Source of the DNA: Reyranella sp.
GTDB taxonomy: Bacteria > Pseudomonadota > Alphaproteobacteria > Reyranellales > Reyranellaceae
DNA length: 64,000 nt
Assembly (NCBI RefSeq): GCF_030651995.1
Contig: NZ_JAUSBN010000025.1
Span: 52,386-116,385 of the forward strand
Direction: 5' to 3'
The position numbers were made by a program, and so were the translations under genes. Of the stretch, positions 15,616-25,174 are shown piece by piece; position 1 is the first letter of the stretch, and the number at the start of each line of letters is the position of its first letter. The notes beneath the pieces were generated by a model. The model was not told where the DNA came from, ran no database searches, and saw only the letters and a list, made by a program, of their open reading frames with translations.

Positions 15616-16992
15616 CTAACCGACGCCGAGCGCCGTCTCGGCGCGCTGTGCCATTGCCAGCAACGGACGGTCGTGCAGCCGCGGCGCGACGATCTGCAGG
15701 CCGACGGGAAGCCCGTCACGACCCGTGCCGCAGGGGATCGAGATGGCGGGCGCGAGAGCCAGATTGAACAGCGGCGTGAAGGCGGCGTGGCCGCGTGGGC
15801 CTACCTCCCTGTTCTCGATGATCTTCGGAAAGACCTGCTCGACGGGCCAGGAGACGCAGGCGGTCGTTGGCGTCAGCAGGTAGTCGTACGCGGTGAAGAA
15901 CTGCGCCACCGAGCGGGCGCAGGCGTCGGCAAAGCGGAAGGCGGCGACGACGTCGGTGCCCGGCACGGACCGGCCGCGCTCGATCAGGCCCGAGATGTTG
16001 TCGCCAAACAGGTCCTTGTCGGCAGCTTGTTGCTCGCCATAGAGCAGGGCGGAGGCCGAACTGTTCACGGCTGCGAAAGCGGTCTCGGAGGTGTCACCGG
16101 GCCACGCGACATCGGCCGCCTCGATGCGCCAGCCGGCGGCGCGCAGCTTCGCCACGGCGGCATCGAAGGCTGCCATGACATCGGGATCGACGGCGACGCC
16201 AAGACCGAGCCGAGGGCTTATGGCGATGCGCGGGCAGCTGGGCGGCGGCACGTCGAGCAGCGCCACCGAATGAGGGTCGCGCCGGTCGGGACCGGCCATT
16301 ACCTCGAAGGCGACCCTGGCGTCCGCGACCGTGCGACCCATCGGTGCGGTCACGCCGTAGAGCGGCCCGTAGGCGCCGCCGAACCCGAAGGGCGCGGGAA
16401 TGGCGCCGGCGGAGGTCTTGAGGCCGACCACACCGCAATGCGAAGCCGGCCGCCGGCCCGAGCCGCCGCCGTCGGTGCCGAGCGCAATCGGGCTGAATCC
16501 GGCGGCGAGCGCTGCCGCGGCGCCGCCGGAAGAACCGCCCGGGGTCAGGGCGGGATTCATCGGATGGCGCGAGGGGCCATAGACCTTGTTCTCCGTGTGA
16601 CCCTTGGCCGCCATCTCCGGCGTGTTGGTCATGCCGAGGAAGATACCGCCGGCGGCCTTGAGGCGCTCGACGGCGACGGCGTCGCGCGGCGGCTTGAAAT
16701 CCTTGTAGAGCAGCGAACCGTTGGTGACGGTGCGGCCCTGCACCCAGGTCGTGTCCTTCACCGTATAGGGGACACCGAGCAGGGGGCCGTCGAAGCCTTG
16801 GCTGCGTCTCGCATCGACGGCGTCGGCGGAGGCGCGCGCCTCAACCGGATTAAAGTCGACGATGGCGGTGAGCTGCCCGTTCCGCGCCTCGACGCGGGCG
16901 ATCGCCATCTCCGCGACGTCGCGGGCCCTGGTCTTTCCTGCCCGCACGGCGGCGGCGATGGCGGCGGCGCCCTGGTCCAGCAATTCGGTCAT
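15616..16992 (-). CDS. Amidase (amidase signature family)
   Basis: A 458-residue Ser-cisSer-Lys hydrolase. The catalytic lysine is in GVPYTVKDTTW, the signature is TPGGSSGGAAAALAAG, and the second serine region is TDGGGSGRRPASHCG. In most relatives the latter reads GTDGGGSIRIPA. Such enzymes split carboxamides to acid and ammonia; the substrate is unknown and the adjacent genes do not help. ATG at 16992 follows GAGGAAAAGCCG. It is divergent from the DUF2161 gene, 49 nt apart. Confidence 0.92.
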   Translation of the reverse strand: MTELLDQGAAAIAAAVRAGKTRARDVAEMAIARVEARNGQLTAIVDFNPVEARASADAVDARRSQGFDGPLLGVPYTVKDTTWVQGRTVTNGSLLYKDFKPPRDAVAVERLKAAGGIFLGMTNTPEMAAKGHTENKVYGPSRHPMNPALTPGGSSGGAAAALAAGFSPIALGTDGGGSGRRPASHCGVVGLKTSAGAIPAPFGFGGAYGPLYGVTAPMGRTVADARVAFEVMAGPDRRDPHSVALLDVPPPSCPRIAISPRLGLGVAVDPDVMAAFDAAVAKLRAAGWRIEAADVAWPGDTSETAFAAVNSSASALLYGEQQAADKDLFGDNISGLIERGRSVPGTDVVAAFRFADACARSVAQFFTAYDYLLTPTTACVSWPVEQVFPKIIENREVGPRGHAAFTPLFNLALAPAISIPCGTGRDGLPVGLQIVAPRLHDRPLLAMAQRAETALGVG

Positions 16993-17041
16993 CGGCTTTT
17001 CCTCATTTGCTCACTTCCCCGGCATGATAGCGTGCGCCGCC

Positions 17042-17698
17042 ATGACGTTGGAGAGCGACCTATACGCGCCGGTGAAGGCGCTGCTCGAAGGACAGGGTTA
17101 CGTCGTCAAGGGCGAGGTGCGGGGCTGCGATGTCGTGGCGGTCCGCGACAAGGAGCCGCCTGTCGTGGTCGAGTTGAAGCGCACGTTCGGGCTGGGTCTC
17201 GTGCTGCAGGGTGTCGACCGGCTTGCGTTGACGGATCTGGTCTATCTTGCCGTGGGGCAATGGCCCAAGCAGATGAAGAACGTGAAGAAGCTCTGCCGCC
17301 GGCTGGGATTGGGCTTCATCGTGGTCGGCAACGGCAAGGCCGACGTGGTGCTCGATCCCGCGCCCTATGCGCCGCGGCAGAACAAGCGCAAGGTGGGCCG
17401 GCTGCTTGGCGAGCATGAGCGTCGTGTCGGCGATCCCAATCTCGGCGGCCAGGCGATGCGGGCCCCGCTGATGACCGCCTATCGGCAGGAGGCGCTGCGC
17501 TGCGCCGAACTGCTGGCGGCGAACGGGCCGATGAAGGTGGCGGCCCTGCGCGCGGCCTGCGACGCGCCCAAAGCGGCCCAGATTCTGCAACAGGATGTCT
17601 ATGGCTGGTTCGAGAGGGTGGAACGCGGTGTCTACGCGATCACGCCTAAGGGGCGGGAAGGCCTGGAGCGGTTCGACCGCAAGCCGGCTGAATGCTGA
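17042..17698 (+). CDS. DUF2161 protein with PD-(D/E)XK nuclease-like fold
   Basis: A 218-residue protein. The N-terminal half carries a restriction-endonuclease-like core, GCDVVAVRDKEPPVVVELKRTF, with Asp, then Glu-Leu-Lys as the likely metal site. The C-terminal part looks like a winged helix (MKVAALRAACDAPKAAQIL to RVERGVYAITPKG). DUF2161 members are annotated as putative phosphodiesterases without tested function. The CpdA-like gene overlaps its end by 7 nt, so the two are co-translated. Confidence 0.85.
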   Translation: MTLESDLYAPVKALLEGQGYVVKGEVRGCDVVAVRDKEPPVVVELKRTFGLGLVLQGVDRLALTDLVYLAVGQWPKQMKNVKKLCRRLGLGFIVVGNGKADVVLDPAPYAPRQNKRKVGRLLGEHERRVGDPNLGGQAMRAPLMTAYRQEALRCAELLAANGPMKVAALRAACDAPKAAQILQQDVYGWFERVERGVYAITPKGREGLERFDRKPAEC

Positions 17699-18489
17699 TC
17701 GCGCATCTCTCCGATCCGCACGTCCGACCGGACGGCGTACTCTATCAGGGCGTGGTGGATTCGAACGCACAGTTCGCGGCTGCGATCGCCCATGTCAACG
17801 CACTCGATCCGCCTCCCGACCTCGTACTGCTGAGCGGCGACCTCGTGGATCATGGCCATGCCGACGAATACGCCGTGCTGGTGCGGCTGCTGGCGCCGCT
17901 CGTCGTGCCCGTGCTGGCGATTCCGGGCAACCATGACGAACGCGAGGCCTTCCGGAAGGCGTTCGCCGGACAGTCCTGGCTGCCGGCGCAGGGACCGATC
18001 GACTATGTGGTGGGCGACCGCGGCCCCGTGCGCCTCGTGGCGCTCGACGTCACCTTGCCGGGACTGCACCACGGCGCTGTGAACGAAGAGGGCGCGGCCT
18101 GGCTCGATCTGGTGCTGGCGGCGGAACCGTCGCGGCCGACGATCGTCATGATGCACCAGCCGCCGTTCGACACGGGCATTCCCTACATGGATCTCTATTC
18201 GTGCCGGGAAGCACAGCGGCTCGCTTCGGTGGTCGCGAGACACCCGCAGGTCGAGCGCATCCTGTGCGGCCACGTTCATCGCGCAATGCAGCTACGGTTC
18301 GCCGGCACGATGTTATGCACCGCGCCGTCCACGACGACGACCATAGCGCTCCGGCTCCAGCCCGACGCCAAGCCAGCCTCGCACATCGAGCCGCCGGCGA
18401 TGCTTCTGCATCACTGGCGGGAAGGGACAGGGCTCGTCACGCACTTCGTCCCGATCGGGATATTTCCGGGACCTTATCCCTTCGCCTGA
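17692..18489 (+). CDS. CpdA-like class III cyclic-nucleotide phosphodiesterase
   Basis: A 265-residue calcineurin-like metallophosphoesterase. All metal-binding blocks are present: HLSDPHV, LSGDLVDHG, PGNHDE, MMHQPPF and CGHVHR. This order and spacing match the CpdA group that hydrolyses cAMP or related phosphodiesters. It overlaps the DUF2161 gene by 7 nt. The substrate is not proven by sequence. Confidence 0.88.
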   Translation: MLIAHLSDPHVRPDGVLYQGVVDSNAQFAAAIAHVNALDPPPDLVLLSGDLVDHGHADEYAVLVRLLAPLVVPVLAIPGNHDEREAFRKAFAGQSWLPAQGPIDYVVGDRGPVRLVALDVTLPGLHHGAVNEEGAAWLDLVLAAEPSRPTIVMMHQPPFDTGIPYMDLYSCREAQRLASVVARHPQVERILCGHVHRAMQLRFAGTMLCTAPSTTTTIALRLQPDAKPASHIEPPAMLLHHWREGTGLVTHFVPIGIFPGPYPFA

Positions 18490-18597
18490 GCGGGCTGCCT
18501 GAGTTCGAAAGCCTCGCCTCCCACACGAAGTCGACCGGCTCGTGCGATATCCTTCGCGGGTGCAAGCGTGGAACTGTTCCGGCATTATGCTGGTCCA

Positions 18598-19584
18598 ATG
18601 CGCACCCTCGAGATCGTCCACCGGACTCGTTACGAATATACCGAGCCGGTGTCGCTCGGGGATCACCGGCTGATGTTCCGGCCGCGCGACAGCCATGACC
18701 TTCGGCTTCTTCGCACGGGGTTGGTTATCGAACCTGCGGCTCAGGTGCGTTGGATCCACGATCCCTTCGGCAATTCGATCGCGATCGCCTCGTTCGAGGG
18801 AACGACCCAGGTTCTGGAGCTTGTCAGCACGATCCAGCTCGAGCATTTCGGTGTACCCCCGGAGCTGCCGCCCATTGAGGAGTTCGCCCGCACGGTGCCG
18901 TTCAGTTACGCCGCCGAGGAGGCACCTGACCTGGCACGCTACATCGAGCGCTCCTATCCGGACCCTGGTTCGATCGTCGGTCCCTGGACCAAGCAGTTCA
19001 TGGAAGGCGAGGGTGGCAACGATACGTTCGGGCTGCTGAAGCGGGTCTGCACGGGTGTTCAGCAGAAGCTGAAATACGCGATGCGGTTCGAGATCGGCAC
19101 GCAGGTGCCGGCTGTTACGCTCGAGTCGGGAGGCGGGACCTGCCGCGACTACGCCCTGCTGATGATCGAATGCTGCCGCTCGCTGGGCCTCGCGGCGCGC
19201 TTCATCACCGGCTACCTCTACGATCCCGCGCTCGACGCCGCGCCGGGTGAGGCGACGACCCATGCCTATCCCCACGCCTGGATGGAGGTCTACCTGCCGG
19301 GCGCCGGTTGGGTGGAGTTCGACCCAACCAACGGAATCATCGGAAGCGAGCGCCTGATCCGCGTGGCGGTCGGACGGGACCCGGAGCAGGCAATGCCGAT
19401 CAAGGGCACCTTCACCGGATCGTCCGAGGTTTCCGTCAATGCCTCGGTCGACGTCCAAGTCCATACACTTACGCCCGCGCCCGTCGCCGATGCGGCCGTT
19501 CCGCTGGAGCCGGGTTCGTCGGAGGCTCCGGCCCCACCGCCTGTATCGGCAGCCCCTCAGACCGCACCTTTCCAAGCCCTTTGA
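18598..19584 (+). CDS. Transglutaminase-like cysteine protease family protein
   Basis: A 328-residue protein with a bacterial transglutaminase-like N-terminal beta domain (MRTLEIVHRTRYEY to HDPFGNSIAIASF) and a papain-like transglutaminase core. Catalytic Cys is in GGGTCRDYALL, His in YPHAWMEVYLPG and Asp in EFDPTNG. The tail after about 285 is Pro/Ala-rich and disordered. ATG at 18598 chosen because it begins the conserved domain; an upstream in-frame ATG at 18568 would add ten residues. No signal peptide, so probably cytoplasmic. The substrate is unknown. Confidence 0.88.
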   Translation: MRTLEIVHRTRYEYTEPVSLGDHRLMFRPRDSHDLRLLRTGLVIEPAAQVRWIHDPFGNSIAIASFEGTTQVLELVSTIQLEHFGVPPELPPIEEFARTVPFSYAAEEAPDLARYIERSYPDPGSIVGPWTKQFMEGEGGNDTFGLLKRVCTGVQQKLKYAMRFEIGTQVPAVTLESGGGTCRDYALLMIECCRSLGLAARFITGYLYDPALDAAPGEATTHAYPHAWMEVYLPGAGWVEFDPTNGIIGSERLIRVAVGRDPEQAMPIKGTFTGSSEVSVNASVDVQVHTLTPAPVADAAVPLEPGSSEAPAPPPVSAAPQTAPFQAL

Positions 19585-19614
19585 CATCGTAGAAATACGG
19601 CGGTTGAGTGCAAA

Positions 19615-20367
19615 ATGGGGCTATGGCACGTCCCGGCGATAATGGGGGAGTGGCTTCTGGGCGTCTCGATCAATGGGCTGGTGCGCGGCTTGCTCGGCCT
19701 CGGCGGACTTCTTCTCGTCTGGTTCGCATGGCCGGTGATGAAGAGCGCGTGGCAGGCGCAGCAGGCCGACGCGGCAACGACGGCACTTCGGCTTAACTAC
19801 AAGATCTCGCTGGATGAAGTGCTGAGTGCCATCGACAGGCTCGACCGTGCGGTCGAGTCCGATCCGATCGCCATTCGCTATTTCCAGCGGTCCGAGCTGC
19901 TGGCCGGTGCCGCCCTGTCTCCCTTTTTCGCGCCCACGGCCCAGCAGCGGACCGAATGGCTGAAGCGTGCCGAGGACGATCTCCGGGCAGGCCTGGGTGA
20001 CGATCCCGCCCGCGGCATTCAGTGGCTGCGCCTCTCGTCGGTACGGCTGGCGCTGGAGGGCCCCTCCCAGAGGTCTGTCGCGCCCCTCCTGATGTCGATC
20101 GATACCGCGCCCATGCTCCTGCCTCTGTGGCCGGTGCGACTGAGGCTGATCCTCGACAACTGGCAGGCGCTGACGAGGGAGCAACGCGAGAGGGTCGCCC
20201 TCTATGTCGCGCGGACCTGGCAGCTTTCGTCCAGTTACGACTCGTTCGCTGACGCCATCCGTACCCCGGTCGACGAGCTGTTGATCCGCTATTTCGTGCG
20301 CAACGAGGCAGGCGCGCAGGACGAGCTCACGCGTCTGTTGACGGAGCGCCGAAAGAGGAAGTCATGA
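19615..20367 (+). CDS. Membrane-anchored hypothetical protein upstream of the O-antigen ligase gene
   Basis: A 250-residue protein with a membrane helix at about 22-42 (GLLGLGGLLLVWFAWPVM) and a long helical soluble part (LRLNYKISLDEVLSAIDRLD; many Arg/Leu helices that could be TPR-like). It overlaps the ligase gene by 4 nt (ATGA), so it is probably made together with it. It may be a small accessory subunit of polysaccharide assembly; this is inference from coupling only. Confidence 0.65.
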   Translation: MGLWHVPAIMGEWLLGVSINGLVRGLLGLGGLLLVWFAWPVMKSAWQAQQADAATTALRLNYKISLDEVLSAIDRLDRAVESDPIAIRYFQRSELLAGAALSPFFAPTAQQRTEWLKRAEDDLRAGLGDDPARGIQWLRLSSVRLALEGPSQRSVAPLLMSIDTAPMLLPLWPVRLRLILDNWQALTREQRERVALYVARTWQLSSSYDSFADAIRTPVDELLIRYFVRNEAGAQDELTRLLTERRKRKS

Positions 20368-21857
20368 CGGAATGGACCGAGAAGGGCCACGAACCGGGTG
20401 TGGTCGTGCTTCGCGATTGGCAGTGGTTCGTCCGCCGCGCCATCGACAAGGCCGCTGTCTTCGTCTTCTTCGCCATGGTCGTGCTGGCCGCACTTCCCAT
20501 GGGCGGCAATCGAGACTGGGCGTGGGCGCCGCTCTGCGTGCTGCTCGGCCTGATCGCGATTCCGGTATCGCTGGGGCTCGGTGCCCGCGGGGGGCATGCC
20601 GTGGGGACGCTCGAACGTCTGCCGTTGCTGGTGCTGACCGGTTGCTGGCTTTTGTTTGCAGGATTCGCGTTGTGGCAGATGACGACATGGACGCCGCTCA
20701 CGGCCGACGCCTGGCTGTTTACCCGTGCCGCCGAGATCCTGGGCAGTGCCCATGCGCCGATCCCGGCGATTGCCGCCGACGCGGCCCGCAATTCGCTTCT
20801 GAAATGCCTGGCCTGCGCGCTGATATTCCTGATGGCACGGGCCCTGTGCCGCGACCGTGACAACGCGCGGTGGTTTCTCATCGCGCTGGTGGCCAGCGGC
20901 GTTCTGGTCGTGAGCTATGGCATCGCGATGCAGATATCGACGAACTCCTGCTATCTCGGCAGCTACCTGCGCAAGCAGTTCGAGCTCACCCCCGGCGACC
21001 GCTGCCTGATGGGCGGCACCTTCGTCAACAGCAACTCGTTCGCCTGCTACATGGGCATGTGCGTGGTCGCCGCCCTCGCGCTGGTTTTCAGCAGTCACCG
21101 CAGGAAGATCAGCGTCCCGTACGGCTACGACGAAGCTGAGCATGTCCGCGTCATAGACTGGTTCACATTCCCGCGGGTCGTCCTCCTTGCGCTCTCGCTG
21201 TTGATGCTGGGGGGCATGCTGATGTCGGCATCACGCGCGGGGTTCGGGGCGTCGATTGCTGGAATGCTGTTCCTCGGCCTGCTTCTCATGCGGGGGCGCT
21301 GGAGATCGCGGCCCGAACTCGGCCGTATCTTCTTTGTGGGGCTTGCAGCGTTCGTCGTCGTCGCCGGCATTGCCGGCAGCGGCATGCTCTACAAGTTTGC
21401 CGCTTCGGCTGACGATTCATCGCGTCTGAGAATCTGGTCCGCGGCATTCCAGGCGATCGCGATGTCGCCATGGCTGGGTTGGGGGTTGGGCGGTTTCGGC
21501 GACGCCTTCGCGCTTCTGCAGCCCTCCAACAGCCTGCAGCCCAACGACATCGCCCACTCGACGCCGCTCGAGACGGTGGTCGAACTCGGCGTGTTCGCGG
21601 CAATCCCCGCGATCGTCGTGGTGGCATTGCCCTGGGCCGTTTGTCTGCGCGGTGCCCTGACGCGCCGACTTGCCCATCGCTACCTGCCGGCTGCGGCCTT
21701 CTCGGTCGCCTCTGTTCCGATCCTCCATTCGCTCGTCGATTTCAGCCTGCAGATGCCGGCCATCGGCTTCGTGACGGCAGCCCTGCTGGGCATGGGGTGG
21801 GCGCAGTCTTTCGGCCGCAGGGAAAGGCCGGAGCAGAGCTTTACGCAGCAAACCTGA
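20364..21857 (+). CDS. O-antigen ligase / polymerase-like (Wzy_C, RfaL type) membrane protein
   Basis: A 497-residue polytopic membrane protein with about 10-12 helices. A long periplasmic loop carries the family's GTFVNSNSFACYMGM segment, and SSRLRIWSAAFQAIAMSPWLGWGLGGF matches the Wzy_C core (R-x-x-x-W and the P-W-G-G pattern). It acts at the periplasmic face, polymerising or transferring undecaprenyl-linked glycan. Which of these cannot be told from sequence; no other polymerase candidate is visible, so it may be the polymerase. Confidence 0.85.
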   Translation: MTEWTEKGHEPGVVVLRDWQWFVRRAIDKAAVFVFFAMVVLAALPMGGNRDWAWAPLCVLLGLIAIPVSLGLGARGGHAVGTLERLPLLVLTGCWLLFAGFALWQMTTWTPLTADAWLFTRAAEILGSAHAPIPAIAADAARNSLLKCLACALIFLMARALCRDRDNARWFLIALVASGVLVVSYGIAMQISTNSCYLGSYLRKQFELTPGDRCLMGGTFVNSNSFACYMGMCVVAALALVFSSHRRKISVPYGYDEAEHVRVIDWFTFPRVVLLALSLLMLGGMLMSASRAGFGASIAGMLFLGLLLMRGRWRSRPELGRIFFVGLAAFVVVAGIAGSGMLYKFAASADDSSRLRIWSAAFQAIAMSPWLGWGLGGFGDAFALLQPSNSLQPNDIAHSTPLETVVELGVFAAIPAIVVVALPWAVCLRGALTRRLAHRYLPAAAFSVASVPILHSLVDFSLQMPAIGFVTAALLGMGWAQSFGRRERPEQSFTQQT

Positions 21858-21972
21858 TCGCGATATGATCATCTCGGGTGCAAGTATGCTAAGAAGCATG
21901 CGCCGGAGCGGGAAGTCCGGGCGGGGAAACGCAGCGTATGAGCGTTGAGACGCGCGGCCGAGTCTTGAGGGA

Positions 21973-23316
21973 ATGGCCGGTGAGGCCACATGGGGAGACG
22001 ACGTGCCGAGAGCCATCACGGCTGAGGTAGAGGAGTCATCCGAGGAGCAGCGGACGACCGGCACGCCGCGCATGAGGTCGGCGCCCCAGCGTTTCATCGA
22101 AACCTGGGTCGATGCCCTTCTCGGCTTTCTGTTCTGCGTCGTGCTGCCGATCCCCCTCTATGCGACCGACGAGCCATTCTTCGGGCCGTTCGATGCGTCC
22201 GAACTCACCATTGTCGCCACCGTCGTCGCCTATGCGATCGTCTGGTACTGCGGCCGTCGGCTGGATGCATTTCCGGGGGCCGGTCTCAATGCGGCTCAGG
22301 TTGGTACGGTGGCGGTGATCACCTACGCCCTGATTGCCACCATCCTCCTGCTGCTGCGCCTGGACTATTCGCGCGTCCAGCTTTTCGGCAGCGGAATGCT
22401 CACCGTGCTCTGGATGGCGGTCATCGCACAGCTCCGCGGGCGCTACCTGGTCCGCAACTACGCCGTGACGCCCCATTCGGCGATCGCCTCGCTGCCGCGG
22501 CTTTCGACGTGCCGGTGGCTCGATTTCGACGATGTGCGCCAGCGGGGCCTGAGGGTCGATGCGATCGTGGCCGATCTCAGCGACGATCTCGGAGAGGGCC
22601 AGCTCGCCGCGCTCGCCGACGCGGCCATCGCGGGCGTGCCGGTGCTCGACCGGCGCTATGTCGTGGAGAACATGACCGGCCGCACGCCGCTCAGCGGCCT
22701 GACGCCCAACGAATTCGGATCGCTGCTGCCGTCGCGCCAGTATCTCGTCGTCCGGCGAGCGCTCGAATGGGGCCTGACAGTCTTTTTTCTGCCGCTGCTG
22801 CTTCCGATCCTCGCGGTCGTGGCGCTGATCGTGCGGCTGGACAGTCCCGGACCGGTGTTCTTCCTGCAGACCCGGATCGGCCGCCGCGGACGCGCCTTCC
22901 GCATGATCAAGTTCCGCACGATGTTCGTCGGGGTACCAGGCCCCAGCTTCACGACGTCGTCCGACCCCCGCATCACGCGAAGCGGCCGCTTTCTGAGGCG
23001 CTGCCGGCTCGACGAGCTGCCGCAGCTCTTCAACATCCTGAAGGGCGACATGAGCTGGGTCGGCCCGCGGCCCGAGGCGGCAACGCTGGAGAAGGGCTAT
23101 GTCCGCGATATCGAGTACTTCGCCCTGCGCGGTATCGTGCGGCCGGGCATCACCGGCTGGGCGCAGATCAACCAAGGTTATGCCCACGAAGCCGACGCAA
23201 TGCGCTCGAAGCTCGAATACGACCTTTACTATCTCAAGCACTGCTCGCTGTGGCTCGATCTGGTGATCTTCCTCAGGACCTTCGCGGTGGTGTTCCGCGG
23301 CACCGGCGCGCGCTAG
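21973..23316 (+). CDS. Polyprenyl-phosphate sugar-1-phosphate transferase (WcaJ/WbaP type), initiating enzyme
   Basis: A 447-residue protein with four N-terminal helices, a soluble Rossmann-like part (about 170-250, RGLRVDAIVADLSDD), a fifth helix (GLTVFFLPLLLPILAVVALIV) and the catalytic domain. That domain has RLDSPGPVFFLQTRIGRRG, FRMIKFRTM, RRCRLDELPQLFNILKGDM and WVGPRPE, as expected for the family that loads the first sugar phosphate on undecaprenyl phosphate. The ATG at 21973 follows GAGGGA. It starts the EPS repeat unit; the asparagine-synthase-type gene follows 15 nt after the stop. Confidence 0.92.
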   Translation: MAGEATWGDDVPRAITAEVEESSEEQRTTGTPRMRSAPQRFIETWVDALLGFLFCVVLPIPLYATDEPFFGPFDASELTIVATVVAYAIVWYCGRRLDAFPGAGLNAAQVGTVAVITYALIATILLLLRLDYSRVQLFGSGMLTVLWMAVIAQLRGRYLVRNYAVTPHSAIASLPRLSTCRWLDFDDVRQRGLRVDAIVADLSDDLGEGQLAALADAAIAGVPVLDRRYVVENMTGRTPLSGLTPNEFGSLLPSRQYLVVRRALEWGLTVFFLPLLLPILAVVALIVRLDSPGPVFFLQTRIGRRGRAFRMIKFRTMFVGVPGPSFTTSSDPRITRSGRFLRRCRLDELPQLFNILKGDMSWVGPRPEAATLEKGYVRDIEYFALRGIVRPGITGWAQINQGYAHEADAMRSKLEYDLYYLKHCSLWLDLVIFLRTFAVVFRGTGAR

Positions 23317-23331
23317 GCTGCGGCGCAAATC

Positions 23332-25167
23332 ATGTGCGGCATAGCAGGCATTCACGCCTATCTCGACGTTGCGCCCCGGGTCGACCGTGGCGAGCTGGTT
23401 CGCATGAACGAGCGCATGGTCGCGCGCGGGCCGGACGGCAGCGGCTTGTGGGTGAGCGGGGACGGTCGCACCGGCTTCGGCCACGTCCGGCTCGCCATCA
23501 TCGACCTGTCCGAGGGCGGCGCGCAGCCCATGCATGCGAGCGACGGGCGACTTACGATCACCTTCAACGGCGAAATCTACAACTACCGCGAACTGCGGGC
23601 CGAACTGCAGGCCAGGGGACGCATCTTCCGCAGCGGATCCGACACCGAGGTCCTGCTGCAACTTTATGCGGAGTACGGCGCCGCCATGGTCAGCCGGCTG
23701 CGCGGCATGTTTGCCTTCGGCCTGTGGGACGCGGACAAGCGGACGCTGCTGCTGGCGCGAGATCCGCTCGGCATCAAGCCGCTCTACTGGGCCGACGGCG
23801 GCTGGACCCTGCGCTTCGCCTCGCAGGCCAAGGCGCTGCTGGCGGGCGGCGCCGTGTCGCGCGATCCCGATCCTGCCGGGATCGTGGGATTCCATCTCTT
23901 CGGCAGCGTGCCCGAACCTTTCACGGTCTGGCGCAGTATCCAGTCGCTGCCGGCCGGGACAACACTCACCGTCGATGCCACCGGCCCCGGCACTCCGCAC
24001 CGCTACTATGACGTAGCGGCGGCGCTGGCCGAGCGGGCAGGGGCAACCGTAAATTCGGGTGATTCCCGCGCACGCGTCGGCGAGGCCGTCCGCGATTCCG
24101 TTCGCCATCACCTCGTGGCCGATGTCCCGGTGGCGGTGTTCCTCTCCGCAGGCATCGATTCCGGCGCCCTGCTGGGAACGATGGCCGGGCTGGGTGTGCG
24201 CGACATCACTGCCGTGACGCTGGGCTTCCAGGAGTTCGAGGGCCTGGCGCTCGACGAGGCTCCCCTGGCTGCCGAGGTCGCGGCGCGTTATGGGGCGCGT
24301 CACATCGTGCGCACCGTCGATCGCGCCGAATTCGAGCGCGACCTTCCGGCGATGATGGATGCGATGGACCTGCCGACGGTCGACGGCATAAACACGTGGT
24401 TCGTCGCCAAGGCCGCGCATGAGGTGGGTATCAAGGTCGCGTTGAGCGGGCTGGGCGCCGATGAGTGCTTCGGCGGCTATCCGTCCTTCACCGACGTGCC
24501 GCGCAGCGTGCGCTGGCTGCGTCCGGTCTCGTGGCTGCCCGGCCTCGGAGCATTGGCACGATGGGGCCTGTCGAGCGCCATCGCCGCCGGACTTCGCCTC
24601 CATCCCAAGACGCCGGGCGTACTGCAGTATGGCGGCACTTGGCCCGGGGCCTACCTGCTGCGGCGCGGTCTCTACATGCCATGGGAACTCGAGGGCGTGC
24701 TCGATCCGGCGCTGGTCAGGGACGGGCTGCGTCGCCTCGCGCCGCTCAGTCGGATCGCCGCCACGGTCGATGGCGGGCAGCCATTGGCCGACTTCGACCG
24801 CGTCGCGGCACTGGAGACATCGCTCTACATGCGTAACCAGCTTCTGCGGGATGCCGACTGGGCGGGCATGTCGCACGGCGTGGAAATCCGGGTGCCGTTC
24901 GTCGACCCGTTCTTCCTCGCGGCGCTTCCGGCCGGCGCCGTTCTGGCCGGCATGAATGCCAAGGACGCAATCGCCGGGCTGCCGGATCCGCCGCTGCCCG
25001 AGAGCGTACGACACCGTCGCAAGACCGGCTTCTCAACGCCGCACGGACGCTGGCTGCAGGAGGCGGCGGGCGCATCCCGGCAGTCGGGGATCGATCTGTC
25101 GGCGGCATCGCGGGCGTGGGCGCTCAATGTCTGGCGGGCCGGCTGGTCCGGTCCGGCGGCGGTCTAG
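23332..25167 (+). CDS. Asparagine synthase (glutamine-hydrolysing) family amidotransferase
   Basis: A 611-residue two-domain amidotransferase. The mature N-terminus is Cys2 (MCGIAGIH), the glutaminase nucleophile, with GLWVSG, GHVRLAIIDLS, FNGEIYNYREL and GSDTEVLLQ. The synthetase domain has the PP-loop variant LSAGIDSGALL and LSGLGADECFGGYPSF. Enzymes of this type sit in many EPS loci, where they amidate uronic acids rather than make free asparagine. The TviB-type dehydrogenase in this locus would supply such an acid; that link is inference. Confidence 0.9.
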   Translation: MCGIAGIHAYLDVAPRVDRGELVRMNERMVARGPDGSGLWVSGDGRTGFGHVRLAIIDLSEGGAQPMHASDGRLTITFNGEIYNYRELRAELQARGRIFRSGSDTEVLLQLYAEYGAAMVSRLRGMFAFGLWDADKRTLLLARDPLGIKPLYWADGGWTLRFASQAKALLAGGAVSRDPDPAGIVGFHLFGSVPEPFTVWRSIQSLPAGTTLTVDATGPGTPHRYYDVAAALAERAGATVNSGDSRARVGEAVRDSVRHHLVADVPVAVFLSAGIDSGALLGTMAGLGVRDITAVTLGFQEFEGLALDEAPLAAEVAARYGARHIVRTVDRAEFERDLPAMMDAMDLPTVDGINTWFVAKAAHEVGIKVALSGLGADECFGGYPSFTDVPRSVRWLRPVSWLPGLGALARWGLSSAIAAGLRLHPKTPGVLQYGGTWPGAYLLRRGLYMPWELEGVLDPALVRDGLRRLAPLSRIAATVDGGQPLADFDRVAALETSLYMRNQLLRDADWAGMSHGVEIRVPFVDPFFLAALPAGAVLAGMNAKDAIAGLPDPPLPESVRHRRKTGFSTPHGRWLQEAAGASRQSGIDLSAASRAWALNVWRAGWSGPAAV

Positions 25168-25174
25168 CGACGCG

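Noticed and set aside
15157..17418. A 753-codon forward frame
   Set aside because: Antisense to the amidase and small membrane-protein genes; composition is typical of shadow frames.
22036..25014. A 992-codon open frame on the reverse strand
   Set aside because: It is antisense to the sugar-phosphate transferase and amidotransferase genes, which have clear domains; long antisense frames are common in GC-rich DNA.
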